Assembly: GCA_044227095.1 (NCBI GenBank)
Contig: JBGAFV010000001.1
Span: 620,001 to 684,000, forward strand
Source: JACMLD01 sp044227095
GTDB taxonomy: Bacteria; Bacteroidota; Bacteroidia; Chitinophagales; Chitinophagaceae
Reading direction: 5' to 3'
DNA length: 64,000 bases
The notes under the pieces are model-generated. The model was given only the letters and a program-made list of their open reading frames with translations. It was not told the DNA's origin and searched no databases. Every line of letters starts with the position of its first letter. Position 1 is the stretch's first letter. A program made the translations under genes and the position numbers. Below are positions 35,451 to 43,538 of this stretch, piece by piece.

Positions 35451-35584
35451 CAAAAACCGCCAGTAAATATCTACTTGCAATTGTTATTTCTACTGCTTTT
35501 TGTTTTTCATATTAAAAAAATAATAGGCTGCCTTGCAACCTTCGTGATTTAAATTCTAACTTAACTGATCTAAACTTCATACTT

Positions 35585-36124
35585 ATGTTAGAAAATCTTT
35601 TAGACCTGATAAAACAAAATGCAGGCAGCGCTATTGTAGATAATCCTGCTATTCCTAATCAACATAATGACGCCGCTATTTCAGAAGCAGGCAGTTCTAT
35701 TATGGATAGCCTTAAAGGCATGTTGGCCAGCGGCAATGTACAGGATGTAGCAAGTCTTTTTAACCAACAAGGTGGCGATGTAGATATTGCCAACCATCCC
35801 GCATCACAACAAATACAAGGCAATTTTATTCAAAACCTCATGGGTAAATTTGGTTTGAATGAAGGCGCTGCAAGTGGTATTGCATCCAGTCTTATACCGA
35901 TGGTGTTGCAAAAACTGGTTCACCAAACAAATGATCCCAACAACAATAACTTCAACATTCAAAATATTATTGGAAGCCTTGCTGGTGGTGGAAACCAGGC
36001 TGGTGGTGCCGGTGGTTTAGATATACAGGGCATCCTAAGCCAGTTTACCGGCGGTGGTGCAACATCAAATAACAGTGGCGGCGGTGGTATTTTAGATACA
36101 ATAAAAGGTTTGATGGGCAAATAA
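35585..36124 (+). CDS. DUF937-like glycine-rich protein
   Basis: 179 residues, helical first two thirds (MLENLLDLIKQNAGSAI; NFIQNLMGKFGLNEGAASGI) and a Gly/Asn-rich tail ending GGGGILDTIKGLMGK. It resembles DUF937 proteins, whose function is unknown. No signal peptide. A terminator follows at 36159. Confidence 0.75.
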   Translation: MLENLLDLIKQNAGSAIVDNPAIPNQHNDAAISEAGSSIMDSLKGMLASGNVQDVASLFNQQGGDVDIANHPASQQIQGNFIQNLMGKFGLNEGAASGIASSLIPMVLQKLVHQTNDPNNNNFNIQNIIGSLAGGGNQAGGAGGLDIQGILSQFTGGGATSNNSGGGGILDTIKGLMGK

Positions 36125-36158
36125 TTCCGAAAACAACGTGTACTATTTTCTACAACAT

Positions 36159-36186
36159 AAGCACCTTTAACCGGGTGCTTTTTTTA
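36159..36186 (+). terminator. Rho-independent terminator
   Basis: AAGCACC / GGTGCTT stem followed by a run of Ts. Ends the DUF937-like gene. Confidence 0.85.
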
Positions 36187-36353
36187 TGTTATTTTAATGC
36201 TGATAGGCGGATGATATTTTCTTTTTACGCTGTAAGCCTTGTTGGTACTGCATTTCAGCAAACCGGCAATCTGAATTTATGTAATAACCGTATTTTAACG
36301 AGTATAATAACGGTAGTGCTTTAAACCTTTTTTAACCAATATCATCATACTAA

Positions 36354-36368
36354 TGGCACCTGATTTGC
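36354..36368 (+). promoter_or_regulatory. Candidate sigma-54 promoter
   Basis: TGGCACCTGATTTGC: the -24 box TGGCAC and -12 box TTGC, with exactly 10 nt between the GG and GC pairs, the invariant spacing of sigma-54 promoters. Transcription should start near 36380. A sigma-54 activator gene lies at 56444. Confidence 0.65.
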
Positions 36369-36379
36369 GTTACACATAA

Positions 36380-36478
36380 AGAAGTTCTTATAAAGACTCT
36401 CTCTCTCATAAGCAGTCAATTTTCTCATAAGCAGTTAGTTTTGGTTACGGCCCCTGTTTCAACAGGGGCCTTTATTTT
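36380..36478 (+). ncRNA. Candidate sigma-54-dependent small RNA
   Basis: About 100 nt between the sigma-54 promoter and a strong terminator, without a convincing ORF. The 5' part carries a CTCTCTCTC run and two copies of CTCATAAGCAGT (near 36405 and 36424) separated by 7 nt, likely single-stranded seed regions. The 3' part is the hairpin GGCCCCTG/CAGGGGCC plus T-rich tail. Its function and targets are unknown. The 3' end overlaps the last bases of the convergent VanZ gene by 2 nt. Confidence 0.55.
36449..36478 (+). terminator. Orphan terminator of the candidate sRNA
   Basis: 8-bp GC-rich stem GGCCCCTG / CAGGGGCC with a 6-nt loop, followed by TTTATTTT. No protein gene ends nearby on the plus strand since 36124, which has its own terminator. 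Confidence 0.85.
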
Positions 36479-36869
36479 ACGCGGAGGTTCTTATTAGTTT
36501 GATGGAACAGATTCCGTAAGCAATACTGGCAGCAAGTACATCTGCAATAATATCTCCCAGGTCGAAACTTCTGTTGGGTATATAATCCCGCTGTATAAAT
36601 TCAAGTGCAATTCCATTCGCCACTGCAAAAAGATAAACAAGAAAAAAAATGGTTTTAAGCTGCGATGGTGTTTTCCCTTTCAGGTAATAGTAATAGCACC
36701 ATAATGCAGTAAAAGTTCCAAATAAAACAACGTGTACTATTTTGTCTAAGTTGGGAATATTAAACAATCCGCCAGAAGGAATAGTAGAACCTGGTAAACA
36801 TAATAAAACCTGGATCATAAGCGTCCAGGCAATAGCCCAAAAAGATTTGCTTAAAAATCGGTTGATCAC
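36477..36869 (-). CDS. VanZ-family membrane protein
   Basis: 130 residues with about four helices. FNIPNLDKIVHVVLFGTFTALW near residue 36 and DLGDIIADVLAASIAYG near the end are typical of VanZ-like proteins (the D-x-x-x-H and D-x-x-x-D patterns). VanZ relatives give low-level teicoplanin resistance in some bacteria, but most members are uncharacterised. Monocistronic here. Confidence 0.85.
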   Translation of the reverse strand: MINRFLSKSFWAIAWTLMIQVLLCLPGSTIPSGGLFNIPNLDKIVHVVLFGTFTALWCYYYYLKGKTPSQLKTIFFLVYLFAVANGIALEFIQRDYIPNRSFDLGDIIADVLAASIAYGICSIKLIRTSA

Positions 36870-36946
36870 GCCTTGTTTTTTTGCTAATCTAAAACATTTA
36901 CTATGAAAAAGAAAACAGCAGTAGAGATAAGTGCTTTATGCAAAGG

Positions 36947-37750
36947 TTATGTTTTGCCCACTACATAAATAGGCATGGTTGGTGTTTTGCTTCCACCTTC
37001 ATTTTCTAATGTAATAGCAAAAGCCTGCGCTTTTGGAATATTGCTCATTTTAACGAGGCCGTTTGCATAGGCTTCATTTATATTTAATAAACCAGCGCTA
37101 ACTGGTGTACCATCTACAATTGCCCATAACTGGTATTGTTTTCCTGCGGCGGGTTGAGGAAGCCCGTTTACCAGCAGGTAAACATCTTTTGTTTGTTTAT
37201 CCCAATAAACAGTAGTGGCGCTTTGTGGTGCAACAGACTGGCCCTTCATAGCAATAACAGCCATGTTGGTGTCTTTAATAATATTCAGTGCCTGTTCATA
37301 GTTCTCCACTTTGGTTTGCATAATGGAGTTGTTTTTTGCCATTTGCTGGGTGCTTGCAATCATTTCATCAAGCTGTGTTGCAGAAGCTTTGTATTTGTTA
37401 TAAAAATAGAAGTTCAGCAAAGTGCTTCCTACTAATAAAATAACAGATGCTGCTGCAAGAAATTTTGTAAAGCTTAGTGAACGCACCGGCGTTAGTGGTT
37501 GTGTTATATTCTTTACAGGTTGGCTTCCTGGATTTATATCTGCAAATATTTTTTGCTTCAGGTCTTGTGGCGGAGCAATAGCATTATCAAGCGCATGCTT
37601 TTCGAGGCTTAGCTCAAAAGCATCCCTTGCAGCTTTTACTTCTGCATGGGCAGCGCAAAGTTGTTCAAACTCTATGCGTTCTTCGTTACTGGCCAAACCC
37701 AGCACATAGCTTTCAACAATGCCGCTTGATATGTATTCCTGTATATTCAC
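36947..37750 (-). CDS. Anti-sigma factor (RskA type)
   Basis: 267 residues. N-terminal cytoplasmic part (VESYVLGLASNEERIEFEQL), one membrane helix near 97-115 (LAAASVILLVGSTLLNFYF), and a C-terminal extracytoplasmic domain with GKQYQLWAIVDGTPVSAGLL. This matches RskA-like anti-sigma factors that hold an ECF sigma at the membrane. It overlaps the sigma gene by 4 nt, so synthesis is coupled. No zinc-binding HxxxCxxC motif is seen. Confidence 0.88.
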   Translation of the reverse strand: MNIQEYISSGIVESYVLGLASNEERIEFEQLCAAHAEVKAARDAFELSLEKHALDNAIAPPQDLKQKIFADINPGSQPVKNITQPLTPVRSLSFTKFLAAASVILLVGSTLLNFYFYNKYKASATQLDEMIASTQQMAKNNSIMQTKVENYEQALNIIKDTNMAVIAMKGQSVAPQSATTVYWDKQTKDVYLLVNGLPQPAAGKQYQLWAIVDGTPVSAGLLNINEAYANGLVKMSNIPKAQAFAITLENEGGSKTPTMPIYVVGKT

Positions 37751-38343
37751 TTTATAAAATCTCTCAATTGTATTAATGCACTTCTTATTCTTGTTTTTAC
37801 TGTACCCAATGGCAAACTTTCAATTTCTGCTATCTCTTCGTGTGTGTATCCTTTAAAATAGGCCAGATCTATCAGCACCCTGTGTTCAGTTTTCAGTTTG
37901 TATATTACTTTCTTTAGCCCAATATTATCTATACTCAATTGTGTACTTGCCCCACCTTTATCAAAATATTCCGTTTCCGGCAAAGATTGGTTTTTCTGGC
38001 TGTTTTGGTATGCTTTAGACCTAACCATGTCTATGGCTAAATTACGGGCTACATTCAGCATCCAGGTAAAAAGGCGGCCTTTAGTGGGATCATAGCTTTC
38101 AATTTTCCGCCAGATGTTTACAAAAACCTCTTGCAAAACATCGCTTGCCAGTTCTTTATCTGGCACCACCTGCAATACAATACTGTACAGCGCACCGGAG
38201 TAATTGTCGTACAGATAGCTAAAAGATTGTTGATCTTTTGCTTTCAGTAACAACACCAGTTCCTGTTCATTATATGTAACAGTATTATTCAAATCTGATT
38301 GGTGGTTTGTGGAATGCGGCGCAAAATAAATTACACGTTGCAC
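37747..38343 (-). CDS. ECF RNA polymerase sigma factor
   Basis: 198 residues. Region 2 near 45-110 (DNYSGALYSIVLQVVPDKEL, WMLNVARNLAIDMVRSK) and region 4 near 145-195 (IYKLKTEHRVLIDLAYFKGYTHEEIAE, LGTVKTRIRSAL). Group sigma-K-like ECF, paired with the RskA-type anti-sigma that overlaps it. Target genes cannot be told from the window. Confidence 0.92.
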   Translation of the reverse strand: MQRVIYFAPHSTNHQSDLNNTVTYNEQELVLLLKAKDQQSFSYLYDNYSGALYSIVLQVVPDKELASDVLQEVFVNIWRKIESYDPTKGRLFTWMLNVARNLAIDMVRSKAYQNSQKNQSLPETEYFDKGGASTQLSIDNIGLKKVIYKLKTEHRVLIDLAYFKGYTHEEIAEIESLPLGTVKTRIRSALIQLRDFIK

Positions 38344-38404
38344 CGCTACTCCATATACGAAATAGTATTTACTGTGGATTTAAATTTTCTAATTGTGGAT
38401 TAAC

Positions 38405-38782
38405 TTACCCAACAACAGCCTGGTAAGCAGCGGCATCTAACAGTTTGGCAACGTCTGCCGGATTGGTTACCGTCATCTTAATCATCCATCCTTCGCCATA
38501 ACAATCTGTATTTACCAGTTCTGGCTGATTTGCCAATGCAGGATTAACTTCATTAATTGTGCCTGAAACCGGCAGGAACAAATCACTCACTGTTTTTACA
38601 GCTTCTACCGTACCAAAAACGGCTTCGGCCTCCAGGGGTTTACCAACAGTTTCAATTTCTACATATACAATGTCTCCTAATTCGCCCTGGGCAAAATCAG
38701 TAATGCCAATTGTAGCAATATTGCCTTCTAAGCTAATCCATTCGTGATCTTTTGTGTAGCGCAGGTTTGCCGGTATGTTCAT
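38405..38782 (-). CDS. gcvH: Glycine cleavage system H protein
   Basis: 125 residues. Lipoyl carrier that shuttles the aminomethyl group of glycine between P, T and L proteins. The lipoylated Lys63 is in GTVEAVKTVSDL; RYTKDHEWI at the start is typical. The other gcv genes are elsewhere. It is divergent from a VOC gene. Confidence 0.95.
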   Translation of the reverse strand: MNIPANLRYTKDHEWISLEGNIATIGITDFAQGELGDIVYVEIETVGKPLEAEAVFGTVEAVKTVSDLFLPVSGTINEVNPALANQPELVNTDCYGEGWMIKMTVTNPADVAKLLDAAAYQAVVG

Positions 38783-38798
38783 GACTTAAGTTTTATGT

Positions 38799-38832
38799 TG
38801 CAAGGTTAAGAAAACCCAACGAAATTATTTCA
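38799..38832 (-). promoter_or_regulatory. Candidate gcvH promoter
   Basis: Minus strand: GTTG (38832-38829), 22 nt, TAACCTTG (38806-38799), one mismatch from TAnnTTTG. Predicted start about 10 nt before the gcvH ATG at 38782. Confidence 0.45.
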
Positions 38833-38918
38833 ACTGTTTCTCAGATTAGGAAAGTAATTTAGCGCCAGTTTGGCGGCAAAGCATCTTATAGAGCCAAACG
38901 GACTGTTATATTCAAATC

Positions 38919-39308
38919 ATGAAAATAGAGCACCTGGCTATCTGGACACATCAGCTTGAACGATTGAAAGCTTTTTATGTTCGTTTTTTTGGTGCTGTAC
39001 CCAACGAAAAATACCATAACCCAAAGAAACAATTCAACTCTTATTTTCTTTCTTTTGATGATGGTACAAGGCTGGAGCTTATGGAAATGCCGGGCATACC
39101 CTTAAATAATAATGATGCACTTGCCCAATATACAGGGCTTATCCATTTTGCCATAAGCACGGGAAGCAAAGAAAATGTAGATGCTTTAACGAACAGTATC
39201 CGTGAAGCAGGCTACCAGGTATTGGGCGAACCCCGCTGGACGGGCGACGGCTATTATGAAAGTGTAGTACTGGACCCCGATGCAAACAGAATTGAAATAA
39301 CTATTTAG
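38919..39308 (+). CDS. VOC-family (glyoxalase-like) protein
   Basis: 129 residues with paired beta-alpha-beta-beta-beta modules: IEHLAIWTHQLERLKAFYVR at the start and VVLDPDANRIEIT at the end, with His5 and Glu57 and Glu127 at likely metal positions. Substrate unknown. Its stop codon (TAG at 39306) is part of the following mirrored repeat. Confidence 0.85.
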   Translation: MKIEHLAIWTHQLERLKAFYVRFFGAVPNEKYHNPKKQFNSYFLSFDDGTRLELMEMPGIPLNNNDALAQYTGLIHFAISTGSKENVDALTNSIREAGYQVLGEPRWTGDGYYESVVLDPDANRIEITI

Positions 39309-39433
39309 GGTACAGGGTGAAAGGCTTAGGGTGTAAGGTCAGATAACTTAAATTGCATTTATATTTTAAAAATCAAGTAAAAATTATAAGCTTTCAACCT
39401 TCAACCCTACACCTTTCAACTTTAACCTTAAGC
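39305..39433. repeat. Mirrored AGGGTGTAAGG-type repeat
   Basis: Left arm 39305-39340 (TTAGGGTACAGGGTGAAAGG..) and right arm 39390-39433 (..CAACCCTACACCTTTCAACT..) are degenerate inverted copies. The left arm contains the stop codon of the VOC gene; the right arm ends 2 nt before the SemiSWEET start. Confidence 0.65.
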
Positions 39434-39435
39434 AT

Positions 39436-39690
39436 ATGCAGCCAATAGAAATTCTGGGTTATGTAGCGGGCACTATGTCTTCAATTGTATTTCTGCCACA
39501 GGTTATTAAAACCTGGAAGACAAAATCTGCAAAAGATATTTCTTTAATGATGTTTTTGTTTGCCACTACCAGTGTTGTTTTATGGCTTATTTACGGCATC
39601 GTTATAAAAAATGGCTCTATTATTTACACCAACAGTACGGTTTTGCTTTTATCGTGCGTAATGCTATATTTTAAGCTCAGGTACAAGTAA
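39436..39690 (+). CDS. SemiSWEET sugar transporter
   Basis: 84 residues with three helices. The PQ-loop motif FLPQVIKTWKTKSAKDIS is at residues 19-36. SemiSWEETs dimerise to form a facilitated sugar carrier in the inner membrane. It lies 7 nt ahead of an MFS gene, so both may be one transcript. Confidence 0.9.
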   Translation: MQPIEILGYVAGTMSSIVFLPQVIKTWKTKSAKDISLMMFLFATTSVVLWLIYGIVIKNGSIIYTNSTVLLLSCVMLYFKLRYK

Positions 39691-39697
39691 CGCTACT

Positions 39698-40882
39698 ATG
39701 CTAAAAAACCTAATTGCCTTTGTAAAACATAAGCCGGGATTTACCATGGGCTTTCTGCTTAGCGTTAGCAGCCTTTTGTTGGGTATATGGGTGGCAGCAC
39801 TTCCTGCCATAAAACAAAGGCTTGGTTTTACAGATGGTACACTTGGTTTGTCTTTATTGCTTTCTCCGGTTGGCTCTCTTACGGGAGTTGCGTTATCATC
39901 AAAATTATTCAGCCGTATAAAAGTTGGCAAATGGTTGCTGATAGGCCCTATTATTCAATGTCTTTTATTTATACTGATGGTAACAGTGCAGTATAAATTT
40001 GTTTTCTGGATTGTATTATTTGCTATTGGGTTGATAGGTTTTTTTAATGGCGTATCCATTAATGCAGTAATAGACATTATTGAAAAGAAATACCACAAGC
40101 GGATAATGAGCAGTTGTCATGGCATGTACAGCCTGGGCGGAGGTGTAAGTATTGGATTGGCTGCTATATTTTATAGCCTGCACATTGCCGCTGCCTACCA
40201 AATATTATTTGTAGCCGCTGCAATTATTTTGATCTTGTTTATTATACGTGAACACCTGCTCACACACAAAGTATTTATCCATTCCGGATCTTCATTATCT
40301 ACACCACCTTTTTCAATTATAGGTCTTGCATTTATTTGCTTTGTAAGTTTTATGGGCGAAGGTAGCATAGCAGACTGGAGTGCTATTTATTTAAAAGAGT
40401 CGTTGCATAGTACTGTTGCAATGGCTGGTCTTGGTTATGGCGGCTTCTCTATTATGATGGCGCTTGGCCGTTTTAATGGCGATGCGCTGATACCTAAGAC
40501 CGGAGCCAAGAAAATTGTAGTAGGCGGAACTCTTATTGCAGCAACAGGTTTTTTATTCGCAATTGCGTTCCATAGCAAGCTAATGGCCATCTTTGGTTTT
40601 AGCATTGTTGGTATTGGATATGCCTGTGTAGTACCAATCTTATTCAGTGCGGCGGCCAATGTGCCGGGCATTAGTCCCACAGTTGGATTGTCTTCTATTG
40701 CAAGCGGGGGCTTAATAGGTTTTTTATTTGGTCCTTCTGTTATAGGAATGGTGGCAGAAAAAGTAAACCTTGCAGCCGGCTTGTCTTTTGTACTTGTATT
40801 AAACCTTGTAGCTTCATTTGTGGCTACCCGAAATAAATTTTTAGCAACAGATACCAACAGTAGTTTTGTTGAGTTGCAATAA
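39698..40882 (+). CDS. MFS transporter
   Basis: 394 residues with about 12 helices. GIWVAALPAIKQRLGFTDGTLGLSLL at the start resembles bacterial MFS permeases of the FucP/YbjJ-like sort; the substrate is not readable. A charged loop near 180-195 (IREHLLTHK) separates the halves. Close behind the SemiSWEET gene. Confidence 0.87.
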   Translation: MLKNLIAFVKHKPGFTMGFLLSVSSLLLGIWVAALPAIKQRLGFTDGTLGLSLLLSPVGSLTGVALSSKLFSRIKVGKWLLIGPIIQCLLFILMVTVQYKFVFWIVLFAIGLIGFFNGVSINAVIDIIEKKYHKRIMSSCHGMYSLGGGVSIGLAAIFYSLHIAAAYQILFVAAAIILILFIIREHLLTHKVFIHSGSSLSTPPFSIIGLAFICFVSFMGEGSIADWSAIYLKESLHSTVAMAGLGYGGFSIMMALGRFNGDALIPKTGAKKIVVGGTLIAATGFLFAIAFHSKLMAIFGFSIVGIGYACVVPILFSAAANVPGISPTVGLSSIASGGLIGFLFGPSVIGMVAEKVNLAAGLSFVLVLNLVASFVATRNKFLATDTNSSFVELQ

Positions 40883-40947
40883 CGGGTAGTAAACAATTAT
40901 GCAAATGCTTATTTAACTCATCTCATTTATTAAAAAGAAAATTGAAT

Positions 40948-41565
40948 ATGGCCGCAATAGATACCATCATTTTTGATTTAGGCGGTGTACTCTTAGACTG
41001 GAATCCGCTTTATGTATACGATGAAAAATATTTTGAAAGCCAGGAGAAACGTGATTTCTTTTTCTCAAAAGTTTGTACCGGCGATTGGAATGAAGAACAG
41101 GATGCAGGCAAACCCATTAGCGATGCAACGCAAGAACTGGTAGCAAAATTTCCTGAATGGGAAAATGCCATTCGTGATTTTTATGGCCGCTGGACGGAAA
41201 TGCTGCGTGGCCCTATTCCTGAAACGGTAGAGATTTTGCGCAAATTAAAACAAAGCGGAAAATATAAATTGTATGCACTAACCAACTGGCAGGCAGAATT
41301 ATTTCAGATTGCACTGGTGCGCCATGCTTTTCTTTATTGGTTTGATGGAAGACTGGTTAGTGGCGTAGAAAAAACAAGAAAGCCATTTCCTGAATTTTAT
41401 CAATTGCTTTTAACCCGTTTTAATATTGATGCGTCCAAAGCAATTTTTATAGACGATAACCTCCGCAATGTTGCAGCAGGAGAAGCCATGGGAATTAAAA
41501 GCATCCATTTTCAATCTCCCTCACAACTGGCTGTAGTGTTGAAAGAATTAAATATTGAGATCTAA
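40948..41565 (+). CDS. HAD-family hydrolase
   Basis: 205 residues from ATG 40948; a TTG at 40942 is less likely. Motif I IIFDLGGVLLDWN, motif II LTNWQAE near 112, motif III lysine KTRKPFPEF near 143 and motif IV FIDDNLRNV near 168. It resembles YihX-type sugar-phosphate phosphatases, but the acceptor aspartate pattern (DLGG) leaves room for other activities. Confidence 0.88.
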   Translation: MAAIDTIIFDLGGVLLDWNPLYVYDEKYFESQEKRDFFFSKVCTGDWNEEQDAGKPISDATQELVAKFPEWENAIRDFYGRWTEMLRGPIPETVEILRKLKQSGKYKLYALTNWQAELFQIALVRHAFLYWFDGRLVSGVEKTRKPFPEFYQLLLTRFNIDASKAIFIDDNLRNVAAGEAMGIKSIHFQSPSQLAVVLKELNIEI

Positions 41566-41602
41566 CGGCGAAGATCACTTATAGTTTCAGAAGTATTAAT
41601 TA

Positions 41603-42376
41603 ATGAACACACAAGAAGCACAAATAGAAGAACAAGATTATTGTGCCCATTGCAATCAACCCATTGAAGCAGATGCAAGGTTTTGCAATCATTGTGGTGT
41701 AATACAGGCCGAACCAGATATTGAAGATGCAGAAGAAAAACGAAGCAGGTTAATAATACTTGCAATATTTTTTGGTGTGCACCTTACTGTTTGTCTTGTT
41801 TCTAACTTTACAACATTTACACGTGGCCTTATACCGTTGCTGATTGCAGATGGTGTGCTTTCTATTTTTACGCTAGTGTACGTTGTTTTGTTTTGGAAAG
41901 ATTTGAAAAGATTATTTCGCTGGCCAAATTTTTCTATCAACAAAGTAATTGGCTATAGCCTGACAGCTGTTATTGGCGCTATTGTAGTTAACTATACCGT
42001 TAAATGGCTTAATAAAACAATTTTTGATACCGAGTTTTATTATTATTCGGCCTTTAGCCATTTAAAGTACGCTAAGTTTATTACTGTTCTTGCAGTGGCT
42101 TTGCAACCCGCAATTTTTGAAGAACTTGCTTTTCGCGGTGTAATGCAGGAAGGTTTAAATAAAATAACCGATGCAAGGCAAGCCATATTTATATCAGCCT
42201 TTCTTTTTACAATACTTCACCTCAGTTTTGTTTCTTTTTTCTGGTTACTGCCTTTTGCATTGTGGCTGGGTTATATAAGAATGAAAGAAGAAACTATTTG
42301 GTATGGCATGATTATCCACTTCTGTTTTAATACTACTGCCTGCTTTCTTGAATTTTTTGAATTGAATTTGTTTTAG
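41603..42376 (+). CDS. CPBP-family membrane protease with zinc-ribbon head
   Basis: 257 residues. The N-terminus has two CxxC pairs (CAHC and CNHC, residues 14-32), a zinc ribbon. Six or so helices follow with the CPBP motifs FEELAFRGVMQE near 172, ILHLSF near 202 and IHFCFNT near 240, giving the Glu-Glu and His residues of the glutamic-type prenyl protease fold. Target unknown. Confidence 0.87.
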   Translation: MNTQEAQIEEQDYCAHCNQPIEADARFCNHCGVIQAEPDIEDAEEKRSRLIILAIFFGVHLTVCLVSNFTTFTRGLIPLLIADGVLSIFTLVYVVLFWKDLKRLFRWPNFSINKVIGYSLTAVIGAIVVNYTVKWLNKTIFDTEFYYYSAFSHLKYAKFITVLAVALQPAIFEELAFRGVMQEGLNKITDARQAIFISAFLFTILHLSFVSFFWLLPFALWLGYIRMKEETIWYGMIIHFCFNTTACFLEFFELNLF

Positions 42377-42388
42377 AAAACATTCGCA

Positions 42389-43225
42389 TTATTTCTTCTT
42401 GCCGGTATTCATAGTGAGACCAAGACTTAGAATAATTTCTGCGGTACCAAAAGCCTGCCTTGCAGATCCCTCGTAAATATGGAGATGAGAGTAACGGGCA
42501 TAATCCAGCTTCCCAGCAAGTTCCAGGTAAACATGTTTGTAAAATGTAGAACGCAAAGCGCCTTCTATACCTGTATTCCAGCCACCAATCTGAAAGTCTG
42601 GATTGTTTTCAGGCTGATCAAAAAATTTATTCTGCACATGCGGAAACAAAGGGCCTACTCCAAATTTTGCAATGCCATCAAGTTTTATTGTTCCTTTTTT
42701 ATTTGCAGTAAAATTCCAGCGCTTCATAATATTGAATAAAAGAAAATTAGCGCCATTGTTTAAAAAATAATAGGAGCTGCTGTCTGCACCCGGTGCATCG
42801 TTTTGTACAAAACGTGCATAACCGTCAACATCTTTATTGTTCATCCTTCCTTTTATATGCACCATCTGGTTATCTGCAAAAATGTATTTGGTATGATCGA
42901 AATTAATTTCAATACCCCAATCGCCTTTATTACCAAAGAAATAACCAAGCCTGTAATTGTATTGCGGAATAGTAAGTGCTTTTGAAAATAAGCCTTCGTC
43001 CCATCCGCGATGGTCGTGGCCACTTACATTTTTAAAAGTGAAATCGTTGCCCAAAGCAGGCTGAGATATTTTGATATTGCTTTTGGTATACCATTCTGTA
43101 TTATAGCCCCAGGAGAAATACAATTCGCCACGGCGGTGCGGTGCCTCAGTTTGTGCATTAACTGTAAAAGATGATGCTATAAATATTGCAAATGCAGTAA
43201 ATAAAATACTTTTCTTTCTCATCAT
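42389..43225 (-). CDS. Exported beta-rich protein, probably outer membrane
   Basis: 278 residues with a signal peptide (MMRKKSILFTAFAIFIASSFTVNA). Aromatic-rich alternating strands (YFSWGYNTEWYTK, YNYRLGYFFGNKGDWGIEINF, YLELAGKLDYARYSH) suggest a barrel. I do not recognise a named family. TACCTTTG at 43267-43260 is a -7-like element upstream. Confidence 0.7.
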   Translation of the reverse strand: MMRKKSILFTAFAIFIASSFTVNAQTEAPHRRGELYFSWGYNTEWYTKSNIKISQPALGNDFTFKNVSGHDHRGWDEGLFSKALTIPQYNYRLGYFFGNKGDWGIEINFDHTKYIFADNQMVHIKGRMNNKDVDGYARFVQNDAPGADSSSYYFLNNGANFLLFNIMKRWNFTANKKGTIKLDGIAKFGVGPLFPHVQNKFFDQPENNPDFQIGGWNTGIEGALRSTFYKHVYLELAGKLDYARYSHLHIYEGSARQAFGTAEIILSLGLTMNTGKKK

Positions 43226-43538
43226 TTTCTTTTTGGTTTCTCGCTCTTTAAAAACACTGCAAAGGTATTGGGTTTTGCTTATTTAGTTTCTTTATTGATT
43301 GTTAAGGATCTAACTACAGAGACGCGGTGGACACAGCGAAGCACAGAAGTTGTTTATTGATGCGTTTTAAAATCGTCATATTTTCTTTCACAGCACTTAT
43401 TACTTAATTGCTTTTAAGACGATGCACAGGGAGTATCTTCGATACCAGATAAAGCTAAGAGACAGAGCGAACGAGGATGCTCACAATAATATTTATGTAC
43501 CCATCCTATTAATCTCTTTAATCCTCCTAAATCCTGGT
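43226..43538. other. Intergenic region after metH, with repeat fragments
   Basis: 313 bp without a gene. Near the right end 43527-43545 is the exact reverse complement of 7124-7142, a 19-mer spanning the stop codons of metH and hemB. An ACAGAGACGCGGTGGACACA stretch near 43315 is similar in style to CACGGAGGCGCGGAGAACAC near 8851, after the GH125 gene. Confidence 0.6.
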
